Of a DNA stretch of 64,000 nucleotides, positions 16,344-23,900 are shown piece after piece. Positions within the stretch are counted from its first letter, which is position 1. Every line of letters starts with the position of its first letter. Under the pieces are notes generated by a model. That model had not been told where the DNA came from. It was given only the letters and a program-made list of their open reading frames with translations, and did no database searches. Made by a program: the position numbers and the translations under genes. Source of the DNA: Arthrobacter sp. FW306-2-2C-D06B (GTDB lineage: Bacteria; Actinomycetota; Actinomycetes; Actinomycetales; Micrococcaceae); assembly GCF_021789175.1 (NCBI RefSeq), contig NZ_CP084560.1:2108001-2172000 (forward strand), in the 5' to 3' direction.

Positions 16344-16454
16344 GGCCGCCTCCTGTGTATGTACCTCAAGTTTGTCGGAAAATAGTTCCGTCTACCCGGA
16401 GGCGGGGCCCGGCACGCCTCTAACAAATTTAGGTTATCGGCATTGACCATTTCA

Positions 16455-16591
16455 GGATTCATAGGTAGTTGCGGGGTCCGGTACACGAGGCTTCTGGCGA
16501 CCTTGAACAGTTCGGCGATCTCGGCGGTAGCGTGTTGTCCTCCTGAGCCAAATACCGCTTCGACCGCTAAGTTGTCCCCCGAACTGGACAC
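16455..16591 (-). pseudogene. Serine recombinase (resolvase) C-terminal remnant
   Basis: The segment GGQHATAEIAELFKVARSLVYRT matches the C-terminal helix-turn-helix of Tn3/Hin-type resolvases (usual form: TAEIAELF-VARSTVYR). No catalytic N-terminal domain follows in any nearby frame, and the rest of 16600-16800 has only short noisy frames. It is the only recombinase trace in the island. Confidence 0.5.
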
Positions 16592-16819
16592 ATTAAGGGA
16601 TTCGATGAAGCCGTTCTGCCAGGGTGATCATGGTCGATGGACGCGGTGTCCACCCCGGTATTGCTGCACGGCTCAATGAGCGCCCGCGATGAATTCCGGC
16701 CGCCGGGTCGCACTCGACATAGGCAAGGGCGATCCGGGTTTCGGCGATCTGCTGTGAAGTGCTTCTGTTCCGGGCCTCGGGAACGGTGCGTTGTCCGACT
16801 CCTTGATCGACGCCGAAAT

Positions 16820-16840
16820 CCACCCCACGTTTACCCCACG
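16820..16840 (+). repeat. Arm-type repeat copy 3
   Basis: CCACCCCACGTTTACCCCACG repeats the core of the blocks at 6771 and 6972. It lies about 120 bp inside the right tRNA repeat, as the left copies lie just inside the left one. Confidence 0.5.
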
Positions 16841-16940
16841 AAAACGATGAAAAACGTTGACATGTCATGCCCTCGGCCTAGCACTAAAAACCGCGAGATT
16901 CCGCGAATCTTCGAGCCAACACAAGCCCTTGGAAGACAAC

Positions 16941-17040
16941 GAAATATGCCCTCCCGTGAGAAGAGGTCAGGAGTTCGAATCTCCCTAGCTCCATAGTGAA
17001 GGCCCTCCCACCTGCGGAAACGCTGGGTGGGAGGGCCTTC
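16941..17040 (+). repeat. Right direct repeat (att-like): tRNA 3' end plus terminator
   Basis: It matches 6656-6755. The T arm reads AGGAG/TTCGAAT/CTCCC (one mismatch) and the acceptor strand TAGCTCC, followed by the terminator. D and anticodon arms are missing here as well, so neither boundary keeps an intact tRNA gene. The repeats are about 10.3 kb apart. Confidence 0.7.
16998..17040. terminator. Strong terminator hairpin at the right repeat
   Basis: A 15-bp perfect stem (GAAGGCCCTCCCACC with its complement) closes a 13-base loop. It probably served the tRNA gene and could now also end transcription of the convergent phosphatase gene. Confidence 0.75.
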
Positions 17041-17128
17041 GTCTTGCCTGTTTGGGGCTAGCCCGACGATTTGAGACTAAAACCGACGGCAGTCGTCTTT
17101 GAACGTGGCTTTGGCGACGCTGATCGGC

Positions 17129-18757
17129 TTAGCCTCGGTCCTTGTTCCCGTTGCCGCCTTGTTGGTGTGAATCGGAGCGTGGCCGCTGGAGCGTGAAGGA
17201 TTCGAAGGATGCGAGCTGTCCTTGGGGACCGGTGACGTTGTAGTAGGTGACCTCCATCTTCGTCGTGCCTCCGGGTTCGGTGCCGGGGTCGACGCTGAAG
17301 GCCGCGAAACCATAGGAGTTCGCGGCATCGCGCTGTGCCGACCAGGGTGCGTCTTCCTGGACGTAGACCGGTGGCCGCTTATGCGTTGTGGGGTCGGGTG
17401 CGCCAACGCTCGTGATGACACGGCACGCGGGAGGGTTGTAGAACAACTGATTCGACGGCACGGACGTTCCGCCCCCGCCCAATACCATGTGTACCGTCCC
17501 TTTGGTGGTATCGATGACGTCGGTGCGGGTGTCTGCCGGAATGGGGGTCAGCGTTGCGTTGGCTTGTTGACCGCGGATCGGGTGGGAGCGTTCGTAGTGG
17601 TGCTCGTGCCCGCAGACAACCAGGTCCACGCCATACTTGTCGAACAGCGGCACCCATTCCTGCCGTATGCCCAGATCGGCTCCGTTGAAAGATCCTGCCG
17701 TGCTGATGACAACCTGGTGCATGCAGACGACCACCCAGTCGATGTTCCTATCCGACCTTGCCGCACTGAGTTCATTTTCGAGCCAGGTTTTCTGGGCGCC
17801 CTTCGAATAGCCCCTGACGTAGCTGTTGCCGCCGTCCTGGTAGCAGACGTCGTCGTTGGCGAGGCTGATGACCCGTACTGAACCTGCGGTGAAGGAGTAC
17901 CAGAGGCCGCGGGTGAGGTCGGTCTGCCCCGGCTGCGGCGGGACGGAGAAGTACGTCTGGTAGGCGGCATATCCGATCGGGCCGTTGCCCAGTTCGTTTT
18001 CGTGGTTTCCTGCGGCGGGCATCCACGGCCGGTGACGGGCGCTGCGTGAGTTGTTGTCCCAGAAGTCGGTCCAGGTCCGCACCCGGTTCTCCGAGATATT
18101 GGCGTAGCAGAGATCGCCGTTGAACAGGTGGAACAGAGGCTGGACGCGTTCGACGCCGGCCGGCATGTCACCGGCAGCAGGGGAACCGAGGTTGTCGTTG
18201 ACCCACTGCTGCGTTCCTGACCCGGAGCTGGACTTCTTTCCGAGCGTGGGGGTGCCTTGGTCGCCGAAGCTTGTGAAGGTGAATTTTCCGCGTCCGCGCG
18301 GAGCCGTACGGAAAGAACCAAACTCTGGCTGCGCGCCGTCGTGAATGGCTGCATATACGTAGTCATGGGATGGACCGAGCTCGGTGAGTTTCGCGTGGTA
18401 CGCGTACACCTTCTGGCCGGATTTGGCGTCGACGTAGCTGGTCTCTACCGCGTCCTGGCTTCGTCCGTAACTTCCGTCGGTTTCGCCGAGCATCGCCCGG
18501 GCGTGCTTGACGGGCTGCAAGGTGTGCCACGACACCACAACTTCGCTGGATGCATCGGTACCGAACTGCAGATGCAGTCCGTTCACCGCCGGGGTGGTCA
18601 GTGGGTCGCCGACGGCGGAGGGCAGTGTTGTCCTTGCGCCGGCAGCTGATGCCGGGGTTGCGCCTGCCAAAACGGCGCCGGCGCTGGCGGCTCCGGCGGC
18701 CGTGAAGAAGCCGCGGCGCGAGAATCCGGTCCTAAAGATTTCCTTGTCATCAGTCAT
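17129..18757 (-). CDS. Secreted purple-acid-phosphatase-like metallophosphoesterase (Tat substrate)
   Basis: The 542-residue protein starts with a Tat signal (GFSRRGFFTAAGAASAGAVLAG, about residues 10-32, cut likely after ASA). An N-terminal fibronectin-like domain (LQFGTDASSEVVVSWHT) precedes the metallophosphoesterase core: SFGDQG, FNGDLCYAN, AGNHENE, VVVCMHQ and CGHEHHYERSHP supply the Asp, Asn and His metal ligands and the Tyr of purple acid phosphatases. I used the ATG at 18757; an in-frame extension of 22 codons upstream lacks a signal-like start. The enzyme would release phosphate from organic esters outside the cell. It lies between the inner and outer island repeats and ends near the shared terminator. 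Confidence 0.85.
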   Translation of the reverse strand: MTDDKEIFRTGFSRRGFFTAAGAASAGAVLAGATPASAAGARTTLPSAVGDPLTTPAVNGLHLQFGTDASSEVVVSWHTLQPVKHARAMLGETDGSYGRSQDAVETSYVDAKSGQKVYAYHAKLTELGPSHDYVYAAIHDGAQPEFGSFRTAPRGRGKFTFTSFGDQGTPTLGKKSSSGSGTQQWVNDNLGSPAAGDMPAGVERVQPLFHLFNGDLCYANISENRVRTWTDFWDNNSRSARHRPWMPAAGNHENELGNGPIGYAAYQTYFSVPPQPGQTDLTRGLWYSFTAGSVRVISLANDDVCYQDGGNSYVRGYSKGAQKTWLENELSAARSDRNIDWVVVCMHQVVISTAGSFNGADLGIRQEWVPLFDKYGVDLVVCGHEHHYERSHPIRGQQANATLTPIPADTRTDVIDTTKGTVHMVLGGGGTSVPSNQLFYNPPACRVITSVGAPDPTTHKRPPVYVQEDAPWSAQRDAANSYGFAAFSVDPGTEPGGTTKMEVTYYNVTGPQGQLASFESFTLQRPRSDSHQQGGNGNKDRG

Positions 18758-18937
18758 GGATTCAGCGTGGTGCGGCGCCGAGGCGAGACAGTGAAAACCG
18801 TCCAAGCGGCCAGCCACCGACAAGTTAATTCTTGGTAACCCCCTTCACTTAGTGAGTATCCCCGTTGCTGTCGCTGTCGCGGCCGGGAAGTCCGGAAGAT
18901 GGCGGATACACAACTCGTCGACCACCCGCTATCGGTC

Positions 18938-18981
18938 AAGGCGAGGACGCTGAGCTGTTCACCCGTCTTGAGGATGCGTGA
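18938..18981 (+). pseudogene. Antitoxin 3'-end remnant preceding Doc
   Basis: One frame gives GQGEDAELFTRLEDA and a stop, like the C-terminus of a short Phd/RHH antitoxin. Its TGA overlaps the GTG of the Doc gene (GTGA). No antitoxin N-terminus is readable upstream. Confidence 0.45.
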
Positions 18982-19202
18982 ATTCGTACCTCGAAATCGA
19001 GGACGAACTGCAGGTGATCGACCGGTACGGATTCCACCTCCGCGACATCGGGCTGCTCGCCTCCGCCTTGGCGCGCCCCGCGACGACGGTCACGGGCACG
19101 GAAGCCTATCCTCAACTGGCCCTGAAGGCTGCAGCCCTGCTCGAGTCCGTGGCAAGGTTTCATCCTCTCATCGACGGCAACAAACGCACCGCCTGGACGC
19201 CG
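18978..19202 (+). pseudogene. Truncated Doc/Fic-type toxin
   Basis: Starting at GTG 18978, the protein reads NSYLEIEDELQVIDRYGFHLRDIGLLASALARP and reaches the Fic/Doc core HPLIDGNKRTAW (about residues 63-74). It then shifts frame (A-V-L-A-MF is readable in another frame) and runs into the tRNA-derived repeat at 19201. Doc proteins are about 125 residues, so the C-terminal third is lost. The catalytic motif is present, but the fold is incomplete and the antitoxin is only a fragment. Confidence 0.7.
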
Positions 19203-19275
19203 TACTCGCCATGTTTTCGGGACTTCCCTGTGTTTTCAAGGGTTGGAATGCGGTTCGGGTCACACCTCGGGCAGA
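19201..19275 (+). repeat. Dispersed repeat copy 2: Doc/tRNA 3'-end junction
   Basis: Direct repeat of 5402-5475. The first 20 or so bases (CGTACTCGCCATGTTTTCGG) continue the doc reading; the second half is tRNA T-loop plus acceptor strand. The left copy carries the same join, so the junction predates the duplication. The pair brackets 13.8 kb and encloses the inner island and the phosphatase gene. Confidence 0.65.
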
Positions 19276-19335
19276 GTGTTTCTGCAGGTCAGGGACTTAT
19301 TTTGCCCCGGACCCTGCGCAAAATCAGCCTTTAAT

Positions 19336-19351
19336 CGGCCCTTCGGGGCCG
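19336..19351. terminator. TTCG-tetraloop hairpin
   Basis: CGGCCC-TTCG-GGGCCG followed by TTGTTGTTG; a short stable hairpin likely ending the former tRNA transcript. Bases 19352-19554 hold no evident gene. Confidence 0.5.
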
Positions 19352-19554
19352 TTGTTGTTGGCGGCGGGTTGGTGCCCTTGCTTCCTCATACGGATGGGCT
19401 TCCCCATCGCCGATGGCTGGCCTCGCGACGCCCGCCCGCGGGGGTCGCCGGCTAGCGGCTCGCACAACGGCATCTTTGGATCCGGGGTCAAAGCTACCAA
19501 CGGCCCTGACCCCGGCGTTCGGTAAAGGACCGACCTCCGGGACGCAGGTCTGCA

Positions 19555-20055
19555 CTAGTCGTGGTATCCGGCGCTTTTGAGGATCGCCGCTACCACGTCC
19601 GCTTTGTGCGCTGTGTACGCGCCCCAGTCTTTGGTACCGGCGGCTGCCTCCCGCTTGACGCTCAGATACCGTTCCCTTGCTTGAATATCCTTCCGCAAGA
19701 TGTCGCGGAACACTATGCGCCGGTGCCACTGGCGTCCATGGATCTGGACAAGGTGGACGACGATTTGTCTGTTACTCCTGTCGGGCAGGCTGAACCAGGC
19801 GTGTCCTTCGCTGTGGCCCTCGCAGTCGAATCCATCCGAGCTGAGCAGGTCGATTGCGGGCGACCATCGGTGTAAATTCACGCCCACCAATACGTCGACA
19901 ACGTCCTTGGCAGGAAGATCCGGAATGGAGGTCGAACCTATGTGCTCGACCTCCGCGTCCGGTAACAGGGAAGCCAGCCTTTCGCCCACGACATCAAATC
20001 TTTCTGCCCATCCCTGTGGGTCAGCAGGGACAAGTTCGATGCTGTCCGATTCCAT
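19555..20055 (-). CDS. GrpB family protein (UPF0157, nucleotidyltransferase fold)
   Basis: A 166-residue protein with the GrpB hallmarks: EVEHIGSTSIPDLPAKDVVDVLVGV (33-57), WFSLPDRSNRQIVVHLVQIHGRQWHRRIVFRDILR, and a C-terminal KADVVAAIL. The family has a nucleotidyltransferase-like fold; its biological role is unsettled, although members turn up in CoA- and resistance-related contexts. It appears to be a single-gene unit; no partner adjoins it. The roughly 240 bp downstream of 20056 hold no gene. Confidence 0.85.
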   Translation of the reverse strand: MESDSIELVPADPQGWAERFDVVGERLASLLPDAEVEHIGSTSIPDLPAKDVVDVLVGVNLHRWSPAIDLLSSDGFDCEGHSEGHAWFSLPDRSNRQIVVHLVQIHGRQWHRRIVFRDILRKDIQARERYLSVKREAAAGTKDWGAYTAHKADVVAAILKSAGYHD

Positions 20056-20297
20056 AATCCCTACCGTGGCTGCTTTGAAGATGCCTCAAGGCCCTGGGGA
20101 CTGGCTGCTCCGACGAAGCCAAATGCGGCATTTCCCCTGATGCTAATACACGCCGCCGCTAGGCTACGCAGATGAATTGGGTGTGCGTTATGTGGCCGGG
20201 AAACGGACAGTCGTGATCCCTTGGCCGGCGCTCCTAATCCTTGGGGCGTGATTACCGCCCGTTTGCGGGCGCCAGCCGCGCGGCGGCGTTCGGCGCC

Positions 20298-20666
20298 TTA
20301 GGCCCGGTCATGGAGGGTGACATGGTAGCCGTCGGGGTCGGAGAAGGTGAAGGTGCGACCGAATGGGCCGTCGATCGGGGACGAGATGATCGTGTGGCCG
20401 TCGGCGACGAGAGCGTCGTGGATGGCTTGGACGTCGGTGGCGTGGAGCCAGATCGCGGCCCCGATGCCGGGCTGAGCGACGGACGCGAGATCGGTGCCTG
20501 GAACGATGTCTCGAAGTGCGAATGTGATAGGTGTCGTCTCGAAGACGACGGCGTGCGGCGGGCCCGCCTGGGAGCGGACGAGGCCGAGATACTGCTCGTA
20601 GAACGCCTGTGACGCGTCAAGATTGCGAGCTTGGAGTGAGATGAAGTCGGGACCGGTGGCGGGCAT
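20298..20666 (-). CDS. VOC (glyoxalase/bleomycin-resistance-like) family protein
   Basis: A 122-residue protein with two beta-alpha-beta-beta-beta halves: FISLQARNLDASQAFYEQYLGL and AIWLHATDVQAIHDALVADGHTIISSPIDGPFGRTFTFSDPDGYHVTLHD. The terminal GRTFTFSDPDGY is the usual VOC ending. The family includes metal-dependent lyases, dioxygenases and binding proteins; the substrate is unknown. It is divergent from a MarR regulator, with two operator-like palindromes between the start codons, so it is the probable MarR target. Confidence 0.85.
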   Translation of the reverse strand: MPATGPDFISLQARNLDASQAFYEQYLGLVRSQAGPPHAVVFETTPITFALRDIVPGTDLASVAQPGIGAAIWLHATDVQAIHDALVADGHTIISSPIDGPFGRTFTFSDPDGYHVTLHDRA

Positions 20667-20684
20667 GGGATGCTTCTTTCCTTT

Positions 20685-20702
20685 ATGTCAGTTATCTGAC
20701 AT
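20685..20702. promoter_or_regulatory. MarR operator candidate 1
   Basis: ATGTCAG-TTAT-CTGACAT, a 7-bp inverted repeat, in the divergent VOC/MarR region. Its centre is 28 bp from the second site. Confidence 0.65.
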
Positions 20703-20712
20703 GGACTAAGCT

Positions 20713-20730
20713 ATGTCAGAATGTTGACAT
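20713..20730. promoter_or_regulatory. MarR operator candidate 2, overlapping the marR start codon
   Basis: ATGTCA-GAATGT-TGACAT has the same half-site as site 1. Its last bases include the AT of the regulator's ATG, so binding would block marR translation-start DNA directly. Confidence 0.65.
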
Positions 20731-21190
20731 GAGTCAAGACGGAGTCGACCTGGAAACGTCCCTGGGCTACTTGCTGAAAGAGGCGTCGAGCGCCCTCCGC
20801 GCCGCCATGGAGGCAGCGCTGCGCCCACTCGGGATGACCGTGACGCACTATTCCTGCCTGGAATTGCTCGCACAGCGCCCGGGCATGTCCAGCTCCGAGC
20901 TTGCGCGAGGAGCGTTCGTGACACGGCAATCCATGAGCGTTCTGCTGCAAGCCCTGGAACGAGACGGATACGTGACCCGGCCGGCGGAGGCGCCCGTTGG
21001 GAAAGTTCTTCCCACGCAGCTCACGCCACGCGGTCGACGCAGCCTCGCGAGGGCGACCGTTGCGGTCCGATCCGTCGAGGTCAGGATGCTGGGCGGTCTG
21101 ACCCAGGAAAAGCAGTCCGATGCGTACCAAATCCTGCAGAGCATGATCCAGTCTCTGCGCAACGAGGACGAGGGTGGGTCGCGGCGGTAA
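20729..21190 (+). CDS. MarR family transcriptional regulator
   Basis: A 153-residue winged-helix protein: LGYLLKEASSALRAAMEAALRPLGMTVTHYSCLELLAQRPGMSSSELARGAFVTRQSMSVLLQALERDGYVTRPAEAP, with the typical recognition helix and wing (GKVLPTQLTPRGRRSLARA). It is divergent from the VOC gene and shares two 18-bp palindromes with it, so it likely represses both. A role in resistance or detoxification is inferred from the VOC partner. Confidence 0.9.
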   Translation: MSQDGVDLETSLGYLLKEASSALRAAMEAALRPLGMTVTHYSCLELLAQRPGMSSSELARGAFVTRQSMSVLLQALERDGYVTRPAEAPVGKVLPTQLTPRGRRSLARATVAVRSVEVRMLGGLTQEKQSDAYQILQSMIQSLRNEDEGGSRR

Positions 21191-21198
21191 GTGGCAGC

Positions 21199-22195
21199 CT
21201 AGCTGCCCGTAGGCCGGTCGATCAGCGTGCCGCGGAAGCCCGTCGCCATGCTCGCTTGGAGTTCCCCGATCGTTGGGAGGTCCGCCCCGGGCCTACCGAC
21301 GGTGATGGCGGCGGCTGTTGACGCGGACTGCCCGAGCTGTTCCAGGGCGCGGGGCGTGAGGCGATCGGCCCCGTGGGTGAGTAGTCCTAGGATCAGGGCT
21401 GCCATGTACGAGTCGCCGGCCCCGATCGTGTCGGCGACCTCGGACTTCACTGAGGGGATGGCCAGACGCGTCGTGGGTGTGGCGAGCAGCGGACCCCGGG
21501 AGCCTTTGGTGATGGCTGTCAGCCCTGCTCCCAATCCCAGGATGTGTGACGCCGTGTCGTCCAAGTTCTTCCGCGGGTAGAGCCAATGTGCGTCTTCATC
21601 ACTGAGTTTGACGACGTCGGTCAACTGAACCAGTTCTTCAAAATGGCTCTTGCCTCGGCATGGCTGCCGGGGACAGAGGGCCTGATGTTGGGATCGTAGG
21701 TGACTACGCATGCGCGGTGGGATTGCTGCAGGAGCTCTTTGACGGCGTTGGCTCCGGGTGCGAGAAAGGTGGCGACCGAACCAGTGTGGAGCACCTTCGG
21801 GACATAAGCGGGAGCGCCCGAGTCCAGGTGCCAGTCGATGTCGAATTCGTAGCTGGCCGAGCCATCGGCGGCGAGATTTGCTGTTGCCGAGCCGGTCCTG
21901 TCCAAGGACCATGAGCCCGGCAGGATCGTCATGCCGGCGCTGCTCAGGTGCGCTTCGATGGCGGCGCCGCGTTCGTCGTCGCCGAGGGCGGTCAGCAGCT
22001 CCGTGGTAACGTCGAGCCGGCACAGCCCGTAGGCGACGTTTGCCGGTGACCCCCTGGGTGTTCGCTCGTGCCCTCGGGCGACGTGACGACGTCCATGAGG
22101 GCTTCACCGACAACGATGACGTCCGGGATCTTTGGGTCCCCGTATTTGGCGTCGGGGTTTTGCATGTCAGGTCTTTCTTCGCGTTGTGCGGTCAT
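21199..22195 (-). pseudogene. scrK: Fructokinase (PfkB family) interrupted by two frameshifts
   Basis: Three frames must be joined. The N-terminus VIVVGEALMDVVTSPEGTSEHPGG breaks near 22070 beside a run of five G; the next frame gives SPANVAYGLCRLDVTTELLTALGDDERGAAI and continues to RPSVPGSHAEA. A second shift near 21655 leads to HFEELVQLTDVVKLSDEDAHWLYP...SEVADTIGAGDSYMAAL, which holds the catalytic Asp. Reassembled, it is a full-length ribokinase-family fructokinase. Its ATG overlaps the GH32 stop by 4 bp, matching a fructan/sucrose operon. It is either a recent pseudogene or carries sequencing errors. Confidence 0.75.
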
Positions 22196-23700
22196 GCCAG
22201 TTGAGTGACTTTCAAGCTGTTAATGGTTGCCGTGCCGCCGCACGCGTAGACGGACACGTCCGTGCTGGTGCTGGCCGGGAAGATCAGCTCGGACAGGGTG
22301 ATCTGGCCCCCCTGGGCGAAGACCTCGACGGAGCAATGGTCCACGTAGATGGTGACTTCATAAGAATTCCCTGTTGGCTGGATGGGGGCTGCGTCGGTCG
22401 AAGCGAACGATTCGTGGAAGCCTGTTTGACCGGATTCCCGGCGGTCGACGACGATGCGGCCTTCAGCGGGCCTGATGCCGATTCGGGTGCCCCGGGTTCC
22501 TTCTCCGCGGACGATGACTCCGAATTCTTCGGCTGTTCCAGTGGAGAGGCTTGCCTCTATCCTTTGGACGCTGCCTGCGGCACTGTCCAGGAGGTGTTTG
22601 CCTTCGGCAATCTCGGTGTCATCGGCCGTGAATGGCGGGTGCACGGAAGGGAGGGACGCGAGCTCTCGTGCAACGTGTTGCACGAGTCGAGGAGTTCCGT
22701 CCACGCTCTGCAGGGACACCTCCCGGATAAGGGACATGGGGCTGCGCCAGGGCGAGGTGGGAATCTCGTTGGCGTACTGCCAGTTATTCATCCAAGCGAT
22801 CATGAGCCGCCGGCCGTCGGGGACGTCGCTGAATGAAACTGCCGCGTAGTAGTCGCGACCCCAATCGAGCCATTGATAGTCGCCCAGTCTGTCCGGGGCT
22901 TGCAGGCCTTCGGTGACGGTGGAGGAGGAGGTGAAGGTGACGCCGTCGAAATCTCCGACGAAGTACTGCCCGGCGGAACCGCTGTTGGGCCCCCCGGGGT
23001 TGAGGTTTATTGTCAGGACCCATTTCAGGTTTTCGGGATCACCGTCAACCGGCAGTGGAAAGAGATCGGGGCATTCCCATACTCCACCGGTCGCGTTCGC
23101 GGGGCCGAAACTGCTCAGCAGTTCCCATTTTTTGAGGTCGAGAGAGCTGTAGAAAACGACTTTGAAGTCCAGGGCCTCTACGGCCACCATGATCCAGTAG
23201 CTTTCGGCGTCCGATTCGAAGCGGAAGACCTTCGGGTCGCGAAATTCGGATGATCCCCGGTTCAGGACCGGGTTGCCGGCGTATTTGGTCCAGGTGTAGC
23301 CGCCGTCCAGGCTGTAGGCCAGTGACTGGGCCTGTACGCCGCTAAGCTCCGAGGCGGGTTTGAAGGCGCTGGTGTAGACGGCCACGAGCGGAGGCCTCGC
23401 CTCGGTGCCGAATCCGCTGGTGTTGTACCGGTCAAACACGATGCTGCCGGAATAGATGTCTTCCAGTTCGTCGTACGCAATCGCAACTGGTTGCTCCACC
23501 CATGTCACAAGGTCCGTGGATGTGGCGTGGCCCCAGGACATGTTTCCCCAGACATTACCTTCCGGGTTGTTCTGGTAATACAGGTGGTAAATGCCCTCGT
23601 GGAAAATCAGGCCGTTGGGGTCGTTCAGCCAAGTACTGCGGGCGGCGTAATGCATGGCAGGCCGGAAAGCATCGGGTGTCGTGGCGGTCACGGCGGTCAT
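22192..23700 (-). CDS. Glycoside hydrolase family 32 (levanase/inulinase/sucrose hydrolase)
   Basis: The 502-residue protein has the three GH32 acidic motifs: WLNDPNG (nucleophile Asp27), FRDPKVF (Asp155, transition-state stabiliser) and WECPDLF (acid/base Glu209), in a five-bladed propeller followed by a C-terminal beta-sandwich (VYVDHCSVEVFAQGG). There is no signal peptide, so it acts in the cytoplasm on imported fructo-oligosaccharides or sucrose. It follows the CUT1 transporter genes after a 200-bp gap containing a strong hairpin and overlaps the fructokinase by 4 bp. Sucrose versus levan/inulin oligomers cannot be told apart by eye. Confidence 0.9.
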   Translation of the reverse strand: MTAVTATTPDAFRPAMHYAARSTWLNDPNGLIFHEGIYHLYYQNNPEGNVWGNMSWGHATSTDLVTWVEQPVAIAYDELEDIYSGSIVFDRYNTSGFGTEARPPLVAVYTSAFKPASELSGVQAQSLAYSLDGGYTWTKYAGNPVLNRGSSEFRDPKVFRFESDAESYWIMVAVEALDFKVVFYSSLDLKKWELLSSFGPANATGGVWECPDLFPLPVDGDPENLKWVLTINLNPGGPNSGSAGQYFVGDFDGVTFTSSSTVTEGLQAPDRLGDYQWLDWGRDYYAAVSFSDVPDGRRLMIAWMNNWQYANEIPTSPWRSPMSLIREVSLQSVDGTPRLVQHVARELASLPSVHPPFTADDTEIAEGKHLLDSAAGSVQRIEASLSTGTAEEFGVIVRGEGTRGTRIGIRPAEGRIVVDRRESGQTGFHESFASTDAAPIQPTGNSYEVTIYVDHCSVEVFAQGGQITLSELIFPASTSTDVSVYACGGTATINSLKVTQLA

Positions 23701-23822
23701 GTGGTCTGAATCTCGTTTCTGTTTTGGGTGCGGGGTGCCGACTTGCGTTCAGGATTCCGACGGCGGGAGGTTGGCCACCCTTGGGTGCTGAGAATTTCAA
23801 GGCGCACGCGAAGGCGGCCGGC

Positions 23823-23872
23823 GCTCCTGCCAGTCTCAGGGGGCGGTTGAGACCATTGAGACTGGCAGGAGC
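23823..23872. promoter_or_regulatory. 16-bp perfect inverted repeat between permease and GH32 genes
   Basis: GCTCCTGCCAGTCTCA and its exact complement flank an 18-base loop. It lies inside the operon in a 200-bp gap and could act as an attenuator or mRNA-stability hairpin that changes the hydrolase:transporter ratio. Confidence 0.65.
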
Positions 23873-23900
23873 AGGGCTCCTCGGCTTGAGAATTCCATGC

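Noticed and set aside
6656..17040. CRISPR array or cas genes accompanying the AcrVA2-like gene
   Set aside because: No run of regularly spaced 20-40 bp repeats and no cas-like protein occurs anywhere in the window; the repeated blocks are only two or three copies at irregular distances.
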